Shown here piece by piece: positions 1 through 12,272 of a stretch of DNA of 64,000 nt. The notes beneath the pieces were generated by a model. It made no database searches, was not told the DNA's origin, and saw only the letters and a program-made list of their open reading frames with translations. The position numbers and the translations under genes were made by a program. Positions within the stretch are counted from its first letter, which is position 1. Each line of letters opens with the position of its first letter. Origin of the DNA: Artocarpus heterophyllus (lineage: Eukaryota; Streptophyta; Magnoliopsida; Rosales; Moraceae); NCBI GenBank assembly GCA_025403435.1, contig CM046353.1, forward strand, positions 18,811,875 through 18,875,874. The letters run 5' to 3'.

Positions 1-825
1 TAAAATTCTCAAAAGGTATGCAATGCAGGATTCCAAAAAAGGTAGGCAACCATCTAGGTCTGAAATTACTCTTTCCAAGAAAGACTTACCAAAGTCTAAT
101 GAAGAAAGAGAATACATGAAGAAGGTGCCTTATACTTTGGTAGTGGGTAGTCTCATGTATGTCATACTTTGCACACGACCAAATATTTGTTATGCAGTCG
201 AGATAGTAAGTCGATTTCAGTCGGATCTAGGACCAAATCACTGGGTTGTGTTCAAGCACATTTTCAAGTACCTGTGCGGGACTCAAGGGTATATGCTTGT
301 ATATTAGGGTGAGTATTTAACACCTCTAAGATATACTGACTTGGATTTCCAATCCTATCTAGATTCGAGAAGATCGACCTCGGGTTTTGTATTTACTTTG
401 GGTGACGGTGCCATTGTTTGGAGAAGTATGAAGCAAGATTGCACTTCAAATTCAACGATGGAGGCCGAGTATATGGCAGCTAGTAATGCTTCAAAAGAAG
501 CAGTGTGGCTTTGTAAGTTGCTTGAAGATCCTGAGGTAGTTTCTATTATGGACAAGGCGGTATCGCTATACTATGATAACAGTGTAGCAATAACTAATGC
601 TAAGGAACTAAGATTTCACAAGAAGAGTAAGCATATTGATTAGAAGTATCATATGATAAAGGACTTTGTAGAGGGCGGGCATGTTGTTGTATGCAAAATC
701 GCATTCGAAGACAATTTGGCTAATCCATTCACAAAGACACTAACTGCGAGGCTTTTTAAGAGGCATGTAGAAGCTATGGGGATGCAGGATTTGTTATATT
801 TACTTATTAAGTGTAAGTGGGAGAT
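1..825 (+). pseudogene. Ty1/copia RT C-terminus and RNase H relic
   Basis: The translation reads as the end of a copia polyprotein. The RT/RNase H connection (GSLMYV...TRPNICYAV, residues encoded at about 143-202) is followed by RNase H, with DSRRSTSGFVF at 362-394, the MEAEYMAA box at 459-482 and YYDNSVAI at 571-594. The frame is broken by stops at 305-307 and 641-643, so no full product is possible. The left part of the element lies outside the window. It abuts the LTR that starts near 826 after a purine-rich GTGGGAGAT tract. It is closely related to the copia element at 18672-37713, whose RT/RNase H at 34340-35800 aligns along its length. Confidence 0.9.
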
Positions 826-2794
826 AGTAAGATATGTATGCCCTAAGGAGTAAAAATGTAATATGTTTTTAAAGACATTTTTATCAATAAAGAGTTTATT
901 TATTATTCAGATACCAAATGTTATCCTCTTTATATTCATATTTGTTGAATGTATGATGAGAAAACAAAATTATGAGACTATCAGTCTTAGCCTTTAGAAT
1001 TAGGCATATAATGGACAGATTATAGGGAAGACATGATTCTAAAGATGATGGTTTAAATTACAAGATCCACAATCAAGGGAATACAGTTGGACACTTTATT
1101 CATGCAAAGATTGTTATGTTGTCTATATCTCTAATGGGAGATGGTTTGTCTTGACCATCAGAGGTGGACTCCATAAATAGAAACATTGGTGCATTGTCAT
1201 TGGTGACGATGTATTAGATCGGGACATAAAGTGTAATTGATTTGGGTTAATAATTTTGTCTCGGCAAATCAATTCACTTTAGACAATTATATGTATTGTA
1301 TCCTAATCTTGAAATGAATAATGGGCCTGTTGTCTTGACTTATGTCTTTTAATGTACCAAAAGATGACATCCATATTTTATGACCGTACATATACCAGTA
1401 CATCAGAGACATGACTCTTGACAGCGTAGACTTATTATTCATAGATATAGAATCCATAGCTCCTCTTCAGGAGTCATTGATATCCTCTTAGAAAGCTGGA
1501 GCGCTTAACCATTTGGATACATAGGTGTAACTGAATGGTATATTGTCTTTGGATGGTAAGTTTTCTGATGGTGAGATAATGGAATCTAAGAGAAAAATAA
1601 TCGGGAAGAAAAAATAGAATTTATTCTTAAGCTGATTATGGATAATCCTTTGGGGATATGATACAATATGTTATGTCATGGAGACTTAGCTATTGGGCTT
1701 CGTAATTCTATATAGTTCGAGAGTGCAGCTCTAAGCTTTTAGTGGAGTAGCATTAGAGTTCATAATTTAAAAATATATATCTAGGATATTGAGTTTCATA
1801 ATTATCGGGAGCTTGAACTATGTAGGTCCATAAGATCCCTTTTGCTAGCTCGTAAAAAATCTTATAACGATACGTCATGTTTTTCCAATAAATTAGTGAC
1901 TTATGTCAAATTATTAGATTTGCTAAAATTCAAGTTAATTGGATTTTATAATTCATGTTAATTTATTGGTTGAATTAATTTTGTAATTAATGCAAGATAA
2001 ACACGTTTGTTTATCGATTGAATTAATTTGGTAAATTAATTGAAGATAAATGTGTTGAATTATTATGAATAATATCTTATTTGTATGGGTTTATCTGGAT
2101 GACTACTTTAATCAAATAACTTTTCTATTAGGTTATTTCAATTAAAATTGAGGCTCTATCAAAGATACCTAAAACTAATAAGATAGGAATTATCTAATTG
2201 GTTGAGAAGTATCTATCAAATCAACCTGTAGAGTTTAAATTAAATTTGAACTCAGGGATCAGTGACGCCTTTGTATCGCAGTAGACTGCAACAATTAGAA
2301 GCAGAATCTAACTACGTAGATCAAACTCTAAAACTGATTCAAACTCAAAATTTGAGGGCTTATCTAATAATGATTAACCCTAGGTCTGTCCTCTATAAAT
2401 AGGGAGTGAGACTCATAAGTCATTTAGATCAATTGAGAGATCAAGAGTGAGCATTTTATTCTGTGAGTCTCTAAAACTCCTCTGAAGAGCTATTGTTCAC
2501 AAATCACGAACGGTAGTTCTGGGTATTTCTCAATTGGTTAGAAGGAGAGTCACTGAAGAAGAGCTGTACGACATAAGCCCACATACACTCTGATCGTAGA
2601 TAAAGAATAGCAAAGAAGACCAGTTGGTTGAAGCTCTCCTGGAACGTTCTTCTCTTCATTGATTGCAAGAGCTATTCAAAAAACAAGGTTAGTAAGATTT
2701 GGTTAATTTATTCATATAGTGTGTCAAACTTGTGTTTTGAAAAATACTCTGATATAAACAAATTTTAATTCAGCTACGTACTATTTTTCCAACA
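826..2794 (+). repeat. Copia 3' LTR, copy A
   Basis: This is about 1.97 kb, starting just after the GTGGGAGAT tract and ending TTTTCCAACA. The same family occurs at 18672-20601 and 35811-37713, and in reverse and truncated at 32743-33620. The first bases (AGTAAGATAT) have decayed from the TGTTGGATAT of the other copies. It contains leader-like sequence near 2390-2700 that is shared with the other LTRs. It carries no gene. Confidence 0.85.
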
Positions 2795-2884
2795 ATTATT
2801 ACCAACAAAAATTTAATTTACCACAAATAATATGTCACCGTAAAGTACGTCAAATTATTTGCAAATGGAGTGTGCCCCATGTAC
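2795..2884. repeat. Short repeat, copy 1 of 2 (second at 3540-3612)
   Basis: The stretch from ATTATTACCAAC to ATTATTTGCAAAT is repeated in direct orientation at 3540-3612 with about 10 differences. The two copies bracket the minus-strand gag relic. They may be leftovers of an LTR or leader, but too little remains to say. Confidence 0.5.
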
Positions 2885-3425
2885 ATTTTGTTCATGATGT
2901 AGTTGGTCTTGAACTATTGGAAGGCGGGACTTAGACTCTCAAAGATCATACCCACTTTTGTTTTCTCATATATGGTTGCTCCATTAAGCTCAGCTTCATG
3001 AAGATGGCTGATCATGTAAGCACATGAGCGTGAACAAGAGTGCCTAGCTTCATCTTGTTATTCATGAATAACTTCATAGCATCAAGATGAGCCTTCTCGT
3101 TAGACTAGCCAAACATGCCATCTAGTGACTGTATTATCTTATAAGCAGTCTCCAAATCTTCATGCTTCTTGTGAAGCACCTCAGACATACCAACTATGAG
3201 ATAGCACTGGGCTTTCTGGTTGGCCTTCTACCAATGAACATATGCTTCTCGTTCTACTACTTTACCATTCCCTTTTAAGGTTGGAGGACACTCATCTAGG
3301 AGGACGATCTTGTAATTGTCATTAATGAGCATAAGGTTTATGTTACTTTTCCATTTGGCAGTGTTCTTGCCAATTAGTTTTCGAGTGTGAGTAGTTTGGC
3401 AATAGAATTAGGCACATTGCTTGTG
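2885..3425 (-). pseudogene. Copia gag (UBN2-type) relic
   Basis: Read on the minus strand, the segment gives a copia gag N-terminal half: a start-proximal LLTLEKLIGKN stretch, then WKSNINLMLINDNYKIVL, then KANQKAQCYLIVGMSEVLHKKHEDLETAYKI. This is the usual order of the UBN2 / gag-polypeptide domain of LTR copia elements. Several in-frame stops are present (for example at the VHW-KANQ junction), and homology ends abruptly near 2885, where the downstream NYIMNKM box runs into unrelated sequence. The protease, integrase and RT parts are absent. It is a different copia family from the plus-strand element to its left. Confidence 0.75.
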
Positions 3426-6290
3426 AATAAATAAACATTCAATTTGCATGCATGAATATCATAACCAAATAAACAAGTTTTAGGTAAAGCAAATATTATG
3501 CATAGATGCACATATAAAGTGCATAAAAACATGTTTACTATTATTACCAACAATAATTTAATTTACCACAGATAATGTGCCACCGTAGAGTAGGTTAGAT
3601 TATTTGCAAATTAAGCCGAGACATTCTTAATTAATAAATATTCAAAATATATCATATTTTTAACATTTATTAACTACTGTTATTTTGGTAAAGATGCAAT
3701 TAGCATTTAATTACATCTTTATGAGTATAACCCAACATTTCAAATTTTAAAGACTTTTCTAAAGTGCCACCGTAGGATAGTCAAATTAGAGGTATATTCT
3801 GAATCCTATCGCTGGAAAGAACAACATTATTTCAACCCAAATGGATACCTTCTGTAGGGAGGATGAAATCAATGCCATCTTGAAGAGCCATTTGAACCTT
3901 GCAGTGATATTCTAATGGTGGAGACCAGTTTGTCATATTTTCATTCAAATATCTATTTTATTTGTGATTCATCTCATGGTTTATAATTTCTAGTAATATA
4001 AAGATTTTATATTTTTAGATATGTAAAATTCTAAAATTTAACTCCTAAATTTAATTTCATGTAATAATGCAAATTTGCAAATCAAATTTGCAACTGTTAA
4101 TCAATCTAATCTCATTAAATCAATTTACAATGCATATTATATGTTTATAATTAAAACAATTTTAATACCATAAATGTACGCATATGCATGGCATGTTATA
4201 AAACATATGAGTAGGCACACTAAAACTAATATGACATGTTATAATATATGGACATATAATAAATTATCAACATAAAATAAAGTATTCAATTTGGCAATGG
4301 AGATGGATTTAACCAAGTTCCTCAGATATTTAAATTACAGCCTAATTAAAATAATGAAAATAAATTAGATTTCTAATCTATTTTAATCCTCTATATATTC
4401 ATGGGTCTTCTAGTAATCCTCTTTGAATGGTCGTTATTCATTCGTTTTCTTGGGTAAAATCTGAAAAAGCAGAGAAAGCGGAGGAGAAACGTGATCAAAA
4501 CCCCACGCTAGGGTTTTAAGCTCTCGAACTTGTGCCATGACGTTGATTTCTAATGCTCCAGCGCTAAGCTCATTGTCAGCACGCTTGACCATGTAGAGTT
4601 TGTGGTACCTCGTGCACCTGTAGGACTAGGCCAACACTAAAGTACCCAAAATTGGCGCTGGAGGTATTTGCTCTGTTTTACTCCCCTTGTAAATGGCTTT
4701 ACAAATCGTCAGGCCTTTAACCATCTCATGGTCAGTAGTTCCAATCCTTCGGATCTTTCTCGAGCTTCGGGCCTTTAATAATCTTCCGTCTATGATATTA
4801 CAATAATATTCAAAATTGTAAAAAATTAAGTAAATTACAAAAAATTCTAACCCTTAACTACAGGCGAACATCAACTCTAATAAAATTAAAATAACCATCT
4901 CGAAACCATATAATTAACAACCAAATCCACCATCCATACATGTACCATATATCACATAAATAAAATATATAAACATACATGTTAATACAAAGTACCTACC
5001 TATCACATACATACAATATAAAGAACATATATGCTTATTTAAAAACAATTATTTCTTAATCAACACTTAAATTAATGTATTCTAAAGCTAGCTATAATAC
5101 AAATTGCTGGTTTTGGAAAATGATCTTCATGAAAATTGCAGAAACATGATTATCATGCAAAACTTATATAACAAATTTTTTATCAAAACTTTTGTTAAAC
5201 ATGGCACAAATTAAATTAGTTTAATGCTGAATAAATAACTAAACATATATATATATAAGATTTTGCTTACCTGATCGAAAACAAGAAACAGTGAATCTCC
5301 TAATAGATAAGAGACGTTTTCCATTTGAAACCACTATCTTGCTTGCCTAGTCCTCGACGCCGGATAAACGAATGTGTAGGCAGTGGTGAAATTTAAAGTT
5401 TCCAAAATCACTTAACTAACTTTTAGTCATCCACCAATCTCAACACATGAGCAAAACAGGTCTTGAGGTGAAGAACTCTCTTTCTCTCTCTACAAGCCTA
5501 AAGCAAGAGATTTTAGTAGAGTTTTTAAAATCTCTTCAAGACTCACAATTGTATAGAATAAATAGAGGAAAAAGGAGACCCATCTAACTCTATAACCTTC
5601 CTTTATTTTAATTTGAATATCAAATATTCAATTAAAATAAAAAAGAAGACATTCTCTATCTGTGGATGGCACCAATTCAAGGAGAAGGAGAAGAGAAAAT
5701 CTACTTATTATCCAATCTAATTTTTTCCAAATCTAACTTTTCTTATTTGAATTAAATTACATTTATCAAAAAATAAAAATTCTAAATATGGAAACTAGGT
5801 AAACAAACTTTTTCCCTCTAGCAATAGGCGCCAACTACGGAGGGTCCACTCCCTGTTGTCTTTCAAAATTAATTAATTTTATGTCTTCCAAAATTAATTA
5901 ATTTTATTAAATAATCTTATCATTTAATAATTATAAATTAATACATAATTAATTTATTTTTAGCGATATTTAAATTAGAATTTTATAAATCTTAATAAAT
6001 TATTTAAACCAATAATTTCACTTGTCTAAACAGTGTTTGTGAAAACAAAAAACCTCCATAGAACCAAATTCTGTAAATGTACTTCAAATTTTGAAATTTC
6101 ATTTCGTACCTGGAAATAAAGTTCACCCAATGCCTTCCTTCCCGTCGTCTAGTCGTCCCCCCTTTCCTTAAGAATGTGTCATTCCCACCAACAGAAAAGG
6201 CAGCAAATAAAACCCGCAGTGTCTTAATAGCAATCAGAATAGCTTTTAAAAGTACGTGAACAAACAGGTCGATGGAAATCTACCGCCTAG
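3426..6290. other. AT-rich intergenic DNA with unassigned retroelement debris
   Basis: No coding region could be supported. The second copy of the short repeat lies at 3540-3612. The stretch around 5260-5900 has the texture of an LTR (pyrimidine-rich run CTCTTTCTCTCTC, then AATAAATAGAGG and short duplicated AAAATTAATTAATTTTAT units at 5867-5908), but no ends or target duplication were found. The rest is low-complexity A/T sequence. Confidence 0.5.
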
Positions 6291-6293
6291 CTA

Positions 6294-6585
6294 CTATCCA
6301 GAAGCATGGATTTTTCTCACTTCAAACGTAAAGATGTAATCTTTTACCTCTTTCAACACAAAATGAAAGCGTTTATCGTGGTATACAAATGCGTTTTGTC
6401 CTGAAAAATAACAAGAATCATTTACAGAAGTAAGTCTGTGAAATATGGAAAGATGCAGGTTACACAAGCATATGGGACCACATACAAGATCAGTTAGCTC
6501 CCATAGTGTTGCCTCTTTCCATGTATAAATTTGATCCTCATCCTTCGGCTCCTTGCCTCTCACTGCAAAATCTTCATCATTGTGG
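6294..6585 (-). pseudogene. SAP18-like gene fragment (histone deacetylase complex subunit)
   Basis: SAP18 is a ubiquitin-fold subunit of Sin3/HDAC and splicing-associated complexes in the nucleus. On the minus strand, 6585-6486 encodes HHNDEDFAVRGKEPKDEDQ followed by IYTWKEATLWELTDL, the hallmark core of plant SAP18. A GTATG donor-like site then opens a gap of about 85 bp ending TTTTTCAG, and 6400-6294 continues FVYHDKRFHFVLKEV, matching the FVYPDK..GRFVVREV segment of the family, before diverging to a stop. The loop with the arginine-rich stretch between these two parts is missing, as are the N-terminal FTKVG box and the C-terminal YLDVAI end. It therefore looks like a truncated, decayed copy. 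The intron-like gap suggests a DNA-level rather than an mRNA-derived duplication. Confidence 0.75.
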
Positions 6586-7472
6586 TGGCCTTCACGTTGC
6601 GGGATGTGAGGAAAATTTTGATCATTCTTCCTAATTATCTTCCATATCTTCCAGAAGCTCTATGTCTCACTTCTCTTAGCTTTACTTTTTTATTTACATA
6701 TGTTGAAAAGATACAGATTCTCAACTATTCCCATGGCACAGTAAACTGTAGCTATACACACAATGAACCCCACATTGTCCCTTGTTTGAGGTTCACTTGC
6801 AACCAACAAATGAGGTGGTCGAGCGAAGTTTGCAGATCCAAAAATCGATCAATTCGCCCTTCATTCCATGCCAATATTGGTGTGTGATAAGGAAGAAATT
6901 ATGCGTTACAAAATTGCAGCGACGGATTGGAAATTTCAGCTTATGCTTGTTTCTATAAGTACAGCATGGTTTACCACTACCCTTTTTTTGGCTTTCATAT
7001 GCACATTATACTGACTTGAGAAACTTAAACAGATCAGTGATCACTATTGATCAAGCTAAGCGTTACTGGTTTGATGACAAATAAATAGCGGTGCATTGTC
7101 TGGTTCATCACACAGGTAATTATTTAACAACCATACATTGATATCTGTTTTCTGATAAAATTGTCTTTTTTTTCTTTCCGTTGTTTTAGCATTTGCTACT
7201 ACGGATAACTAGCCATATATAGTTTATTTATGCTCTTGTTTTTGACTACTTGCCAATGAGGATATTACAATCTTATCTTACAGGTGCATTCCTCTTAGCT
7301 TTACATTTAAGCTTCTGTTACATCAGAAGACTTCTTTTGTAACAAAATTTAGAAGAGTCAAATTAATTTTAACGTTGCTGGAGAGCGATAATGGGAATTT
7401 GATTCAGGTTTTTTTCTCTCTTTTTTTTTCTTTCCTTGAATTTCCATTGCTTGAACATTTGTGTTTGTCATT
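6586..7472. other. Intergenic, nothing recognised
   Basis: There is no open frame with recognisable similarity. Sequence upstream of the SAP18 relic on the minus strand does not encode the expected first exon. Confidence 0.4.
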
Positions 7473-7601
7473 ACAATAAATTCAAGATTATACGACCCTC
7501 ATTTAATAACTGTTTCTAAAAAAACCGTTGTGATAAGGGGAAAAAAACGCGGGGATTTAGGCCCGCGAAAACGAAAACTGTCGTGGTAGTGACGGAGTCT
7601 T

Positions 7602-8023
7602 CCACGATGGTTTTCTAAAAAGCTATCGTGGTATGGAGAACATACCATGACTGTTTTTTAGAAAACAGTCATGGTAGACCCAGCCATACCACGACGGTTT
7701 TTCTCAAAAACCGTTATGGTAGCTCACTTAAAACCCATTTTTTCACCTCAACAATCAAACACAAATCAAAAACTCATCTCTTAAATACGAACACAGACTC
7801 CTCCAAAACTACTGTTGCCATCCCTCTCCACCTCCACACTCCTTAATCTCCTCCCTAATTGTAAGATATTCCACGACGGTTTCCATTGGTGCAAAACACC
7901 AAGCTTACATGATGGTTTCCTTAGAAACCGTCATGCAAGCTTTACCTTACACGACGGTTTTTCAAAAAACGTCATGTAAGGTAAGACATTACATGACAGT
8001 TTTTTAAAAAAACCGTCGTGTAA
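7602..8023. repeat. Left subterminal inverted-repeat array of the CACTA element
   Basis: Six imperfect palindromes are visible at 7602-7631, 7643-7676, 7687-7721, 7904-7939, 7945-7981 and 7989-8023. Each has arms of the type CCACGACGGTTTT or TTACATGACGGTTTT and an A/T-rich centre. In this superfamily such motifs are binding sites for the element's own TNPA-type protein. Confidence 0.85.
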
Positions 8024-8179
8024 GGCCCATTTAGGGCTTTAAATTTTTTGAATATCGTGCGCCCCTGGCCATTTCAAACCTGCGATATTCGAACTCCTCT
8101 CTCTCTCGCCGTCTATTCGCCCCAGTCACCTCTACCACCGCCTTCGCCATCGCTTCGGTAAGTCCCCCCACATCCTCTC

Positions 8180-8400
8180 TATCCTCTTCCCCCTCCCCCC
8201 ACCCCCTTTCCCCTCTCTCTTCTCTTCCCCCTCCCCAACCCACCCCCCCCCCCCCCCCCCCCCCCTCCATTTCCCCCTCCCCTCGTCCCCTTCTGCCCCG
8301 CCTGCCCCTTCCCCCTCCCCTTTCTCTCCCCTCTTTCCTCCTCCCTCTACCCACCTGCCACCCCGACCCCACCCACGCCCCCCCCCCCCGGCCACCCTTC
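8180..8400. repeat. Polypyrimidine low-complexity tract with a long C run
   Basis: This is almost pure C/T on the plus strand, with an uninterrupted run of about 26 C starting near 8246. It lies between the left repeat array and the transposase start, probably in the untranslated leader or first intron. Glycine/arginine-rich frames on the other strand are artefacts of composition. Confidence 0.8.
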
Positions 8401-8473
8401 CCCATCCCCAAATTTTATTTCTTTGCTTTTAAATGTGAAATTGTAAAATTGTTGAATTGAAATTGTTTAATTT

Positions 8474-8870
8474 GTGAATATGTGAAATTGTTTGAATATG
8501 TGAAAATATTTTAATATGTGTATTAATATTTGAAATTATGGGAATATGTGAAATTGTGTAATTGAAATTGTAAAATTGTGAATATGTGTAATTGAAATTG
8601 TGAAATTGTGAAATTGTGAAATTGTGAATATGTCAAGATGTAAAATTATGATATTATTTAATAGTGAAATTATGTGAATATGTGAAATTGTTTGAATATG
8701 TGTAATATCTAAATATGTGTATTAATATTTGAAATTATAGGAATATGTGAAATTGTGTAATTGAAATTATAAAATTGTTAATATGTGTAATTGAAATTGT
8801 GAAATTGTGAATATGTCAAGATGTAAAATTGTGAACATATATTTAATTGTGAAATTTTTAATATGTGATT
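8474..8870. repeat. Two tandem ~200-bp AT-rich repeat units
   Basis: The unit beginning TGAATATGTGAAATTGTTTG at 8474 recurs at 8675 (offset 201 bp). It is followed in both by the same order of subrepeats (AATATTTGAAATTAT, GTGTAATTGAAATT, AATATGTCAAGATGTAAAATT). Inside each unit are shorter iterations of GTGAAATT and GAATATGTG. Confidence 0.8.
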
Positions 8871-8938
8871 TTTACAATTAAATTGTAATATAATATTAGT
8901 ACATGTGTGTTAGTTTTTTCTTACTTTGAAGAGGTAAC

Positions 8939-11440
8939 ATGTCTCGCGAGATCAATAGTGGCTAGTATAAGGAGGAGTACGAAGAGTGCACTCCATCTTC
9001 CTCTCAATATAGCAAGGGGAAACAACTTAGTAAGCCACGTAGGCAAACCAAATTCGATCCCAAAGTAGACTTTGAGCGAAGAGCTACTTTGCTGAAAAAG
9101 GTTCATCGGATGACAAAGAAAGGTTTAAGAATAGAAGTGACCTTTGATTCAAAAAGCCAACCAGAAGGTGCACCTAGCCACAAATTAAGCAATTGGATCG
9201 GAGTCCTTAGTCGGGAACATGTTCCTATATGGATTAAAGATTGGAGGTCTAAGGATTTGGAACAAATAAAAGATGTGATTTGGAGAGAGATTTACGAAGC
9301 TTTCACAGTCAATGATTGGTATAGGAAAAAGGCTTTGAAGGTCTATGGTGGATTAGCAAAGGGGTTTAGATCGGACCTCTACGTTACCTTCATATAGCCA
9401 TACCTTTCCATTCCGAAGGATGATGAAAATGTATATAAGCAACCTCCTACGGTAGTACACTGCTACCCCTCCATAAACGATGATGATTGGGAAGCTTTTG
9501 TGAGGTATCGATGCTCCGCTAAATTCCAACTGCTATCATCAAATGCAAGAAAAATAAGAGAAAAAAATAAATACTACTCTATGGTTGGCCGAGTCAGATA
9601 TAAAGAGCTCGAGCAATCATTAGTACGTTAATATCTTACTCGTATTACATATATCAATTATTCTATCATTAATATGTTATAAACATAGTGTAATACAGTT
9701 AGCTAAGACGAGCGTGCTACCAGCATAGGAGGAGTTATGGGTAAAATTACATCAAGCTCTTGATGTAAAGTTTAAAAATCCAAGAGTAGCAGAAATTGGG
9801 AAATTAATTGTAAGTTTATTGAACACAAACCATTAATTTGTAATTTAATACATGTTGAAGGATCTTAAGAATAACATGGTTTTGTTGTTATCTTACAGAA
9901 TGAATACACGTTGCAAAAAAGTCAAGGGAGCTTCCAATCCATCGGTAACAATGACATATTGACAAGGGCACTAGGGAAATCGAAACATTCAGGACATGGT
10001 CACGGTCAATCAAATTATGTGAAATAGTCTCAATACTTCGTCCTCCAATCAGATTCGAAATTTAATTCACAAATGTCGAAGATGTAGATGGAGATTGTAG
10101 AATTGTGAGGTCTTGTGATCGAGCTCATTTCCCAAGGATGTGTTAGGTCGATAGATGATAGCATCTCACAACGCAACAGCTTCAAGGCTAGTTGTAACCC
10201 TCTCAATAATGTAGCAGAAGATCCACAAGCTCCAGCAGTCCAATTGTCACCTCATCGTCAAAAGCCCAAACAAGGTCAAGAATGCAGGTTCTTTATTGAG
10301 GATAGAATTAATGGCGGGCATGCACCTGTTGCACTTGGGAAGGCATTGATGGAGAGTCTTCCAATAGATACAGTCCATGGAAGACCACTAGGGGAAGAAA
10401 ACATTCGCGTTAGCATCACTACCATTAGAGTTAGAATAGTTGAATTGCTTGTTCCAACACTTGAAGTAGCAACTATGGATGAAGCCGGCGGAAGCTTCGT
10501 CGCATGGCCAAAGAGGTTAGTTGAAGTCGTCGTAATGACGAAGATGAGTCAAGCACCTAGCCACATTCCACAAGATCAAAGCAAAAAGAAACGCCAAAAA
10601 AAAACCTCTACAAAAGCAAGACAACCACAACCTGAGGTTACGAATGAGCCATTGCCTGCATATAACTTCGCCTCAATACCTCCAGAATGTATGCAGTTGG
10701 CTTTATACGCATATTTTTTTCATGCGCGATGGGTTGATGATTCAGTGCCCAATACCGGTAAATGTCAATGGCAATGAATTGCCTATCTATGTGGGGTGTG
10801 AAGACGTTTACTACTTCATCAATTTTGATCAAATTGGGGCGAACTCTAGCCTAGTATACCTCAGGTAATAACTCTATCTTTTATTCATAAATATTAAACT
10901 ATAGGTGGAGTTGTAAGGTGCTTTCAAGTAATTGACTGTATTTTTTTTATTATAGTTTTTTGATGGAATATTGTGAACTTCAAGGCTTGGTGCAAAATTT
11001 CAACTTCATATCTTTGGCAATTGTTTCAAATGCTGCAAAAGATGTACAGAATGACCGTAGAGAGTGCGTCACGTCATTCCTCCACCTATTAGCTCAAGCA
11101 CCAATGAAGAAATTATTCTTCATGCCATACAATGTTGAAGAACATTGGACGTTGGGACTTATTTTACCATGGGAGGACCAAATATATTGGTTTGATCCCC
11201 TTAGACACGCACCATGTGATAAATTCATATCAGTCACGAGATTGTAAGTATTAATGTTCTCTTATAAAATTAACTATTTTGAGTTTTACATAATTGTATT
11301 GTCTATTAATTCATTTAATCATGACACATTGTTAGGATGCTTAACGATTGGAAGCTTTAAGCGAGAAGCGGTGTCACAAAGCGACCAAACAGGACACTGT
11401 ATTCCAGACAAAAGTGTCCAAGACAACAAGGAAATGTAGA
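8939..11440 (+). pseudogene. CACTA transposase (Transposase_24-like) with C-terminal Ulp1/C48 protease domain
   Basis: The reading starts at ATG 8939 (MSREINSG, then a stop at 8963). It continues KVHRMTKKGLRIEV, the HVPIWIKDW region, DDDWEAFVRYR (about 9480-9512) and NDILTRALGKSKHSGHG (about 9950-10000), the last being a signature of plant Ptta/En-Spm transposases. A hydrophilic middle follows with VHGRPLGEENIRVS and AGGSFVAWPKRLVEV. The tail resembles the cysteine protease domain: EHWTLGLILPW (His), IYWFDPLRH (Asp) at about 11138-11207, and, one frame away at about 11415-11450, CPRQQGNVECGFY (Cys). Introns probably occur at about 9625-9695, 9811-9898 and 10865-10955. At least three stops or frameshifts make it non-functional. 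Fusion of this transposase type to a Ulp1-like domain is known in plant CACTA elements. Confidence 0.75.
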
Positions 11441-11777
11441 ATGTGGTTTTTTTATTCTATATTTCATGCCATATATAATTAAAAGTTGTATACAAGCGTT
11501 AGGAAGAAAATATTTTTATATACATATGAATATAAATAAAGTTAGACTAGAGCGGGTACAATTTGTAAATAGGTATATCATTTTTAGATAGATAGAGATA
11601 GTAGATAAACAATTGCTCAAAATAGCTCAAATGTAAATGATCTTGTAAATACCTTATAATCGAAATATACATCAATTTTTGTATGCAATCAGGGCCTTGT
11701 TTTAATGGATAACACATGAGACTGGCCATCCCGTGGGAAATCACACATTTTGTCAATTTTTTTAGGCAATACCAATC

Positions 11778-11945
11778 TTCCACGACGGTTTTCTAAAAAA
11801 CTATCATGGAATCTGTGATGGTGGACATTTATTCCACGACAGTTTTGCAAAAAAGCCGTTGTGGAATATTAAGTTTCCACTACGGTTTTTAGAAAACCGT
11901 CGTGGAAATTTCATCTTCCACAATAGTTTTTTTCAAAAACCGTCT
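11778..11945. repeat. Right subterminal inverted-repeat array of the CACTA element
   Basis: There are palindromes at 11778-11811, 11831-11867 and 11874-11908, and a half-decayed one from about 11915. All have arms like TTCCACGACGGTTTT. They match the left array in sequence and design and mark the 3' end of the element. Confidence 0.8.
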
Positions 11946-11970
11946 CAAATTTCTAAATCATTGACAATTT

Positions 11971-12272
11971 CTATCTATAAATTTATATTGTTGCAAAATT
12001 TTGTACACTTGTTCCAAACTTCTTTTCCTTTCAAACAAGGGAGAAAGGATGTAAAAAGAGGCCAAGACATTACCAATACCTCTTCTAATAAATCTACTTC
12101 CTGTTCAATATCTTCTATGAGACTTTGCTTTTGACCATTAGATTCATACCAAAGCATTTTTTTCATCTTATTTTGAATAGATCTAATGTTCAAAAACAAA
12201 CACTACTTGAAAGCTTCTATAATGAGAATTATAATGTCTTTAACCTTAGAATTTTTTAAATATGACGGGCAT
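11971..12272. other. Spacer between CACTA relic and gypsy element
   Basis: A short minus-strand frame (12199-11975) could encode a leucine- and glutamate-rich peptide that I do not recognise. It has no supporting context. No terminal CACTA motif could be identified here. Confidence 0.35.

Larger units (their letters stand above)
7473..11970 (+). mobile_element. Decayed CACTA (En/Spm-like) DNA transposon
   Basis: Two clusters of subterminal inverted repeats built on CCACGACGGTTTT...AAAACCGTCGTGG (7602-8023 and 11778-11945) flank a coding region for a plant-type CACTA transposase with a Ulp1 peptidase tail. The left end is probably near 7473 (CATTACAATAAATT, a weak match to the usual CACTACAAGAAA). 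No clean right terminus was found, so both limits are approximate. The TNPD (Transposase_21) gene is absent, so the element would be non-autonomous even without its stops. Confidence 0.8.

Noticed and set aside
8031..8411. Glycine/arginine-rich frames on the minus strand
   Set aside because: They are the complement of a polypyrimidine tract. Two frames are open because of composition only.
11975..12199. 74-codon minus-strand frame next to the CACTA end
   Set aside because: No domain recognised and no splice or promoter context; kept only as a note.
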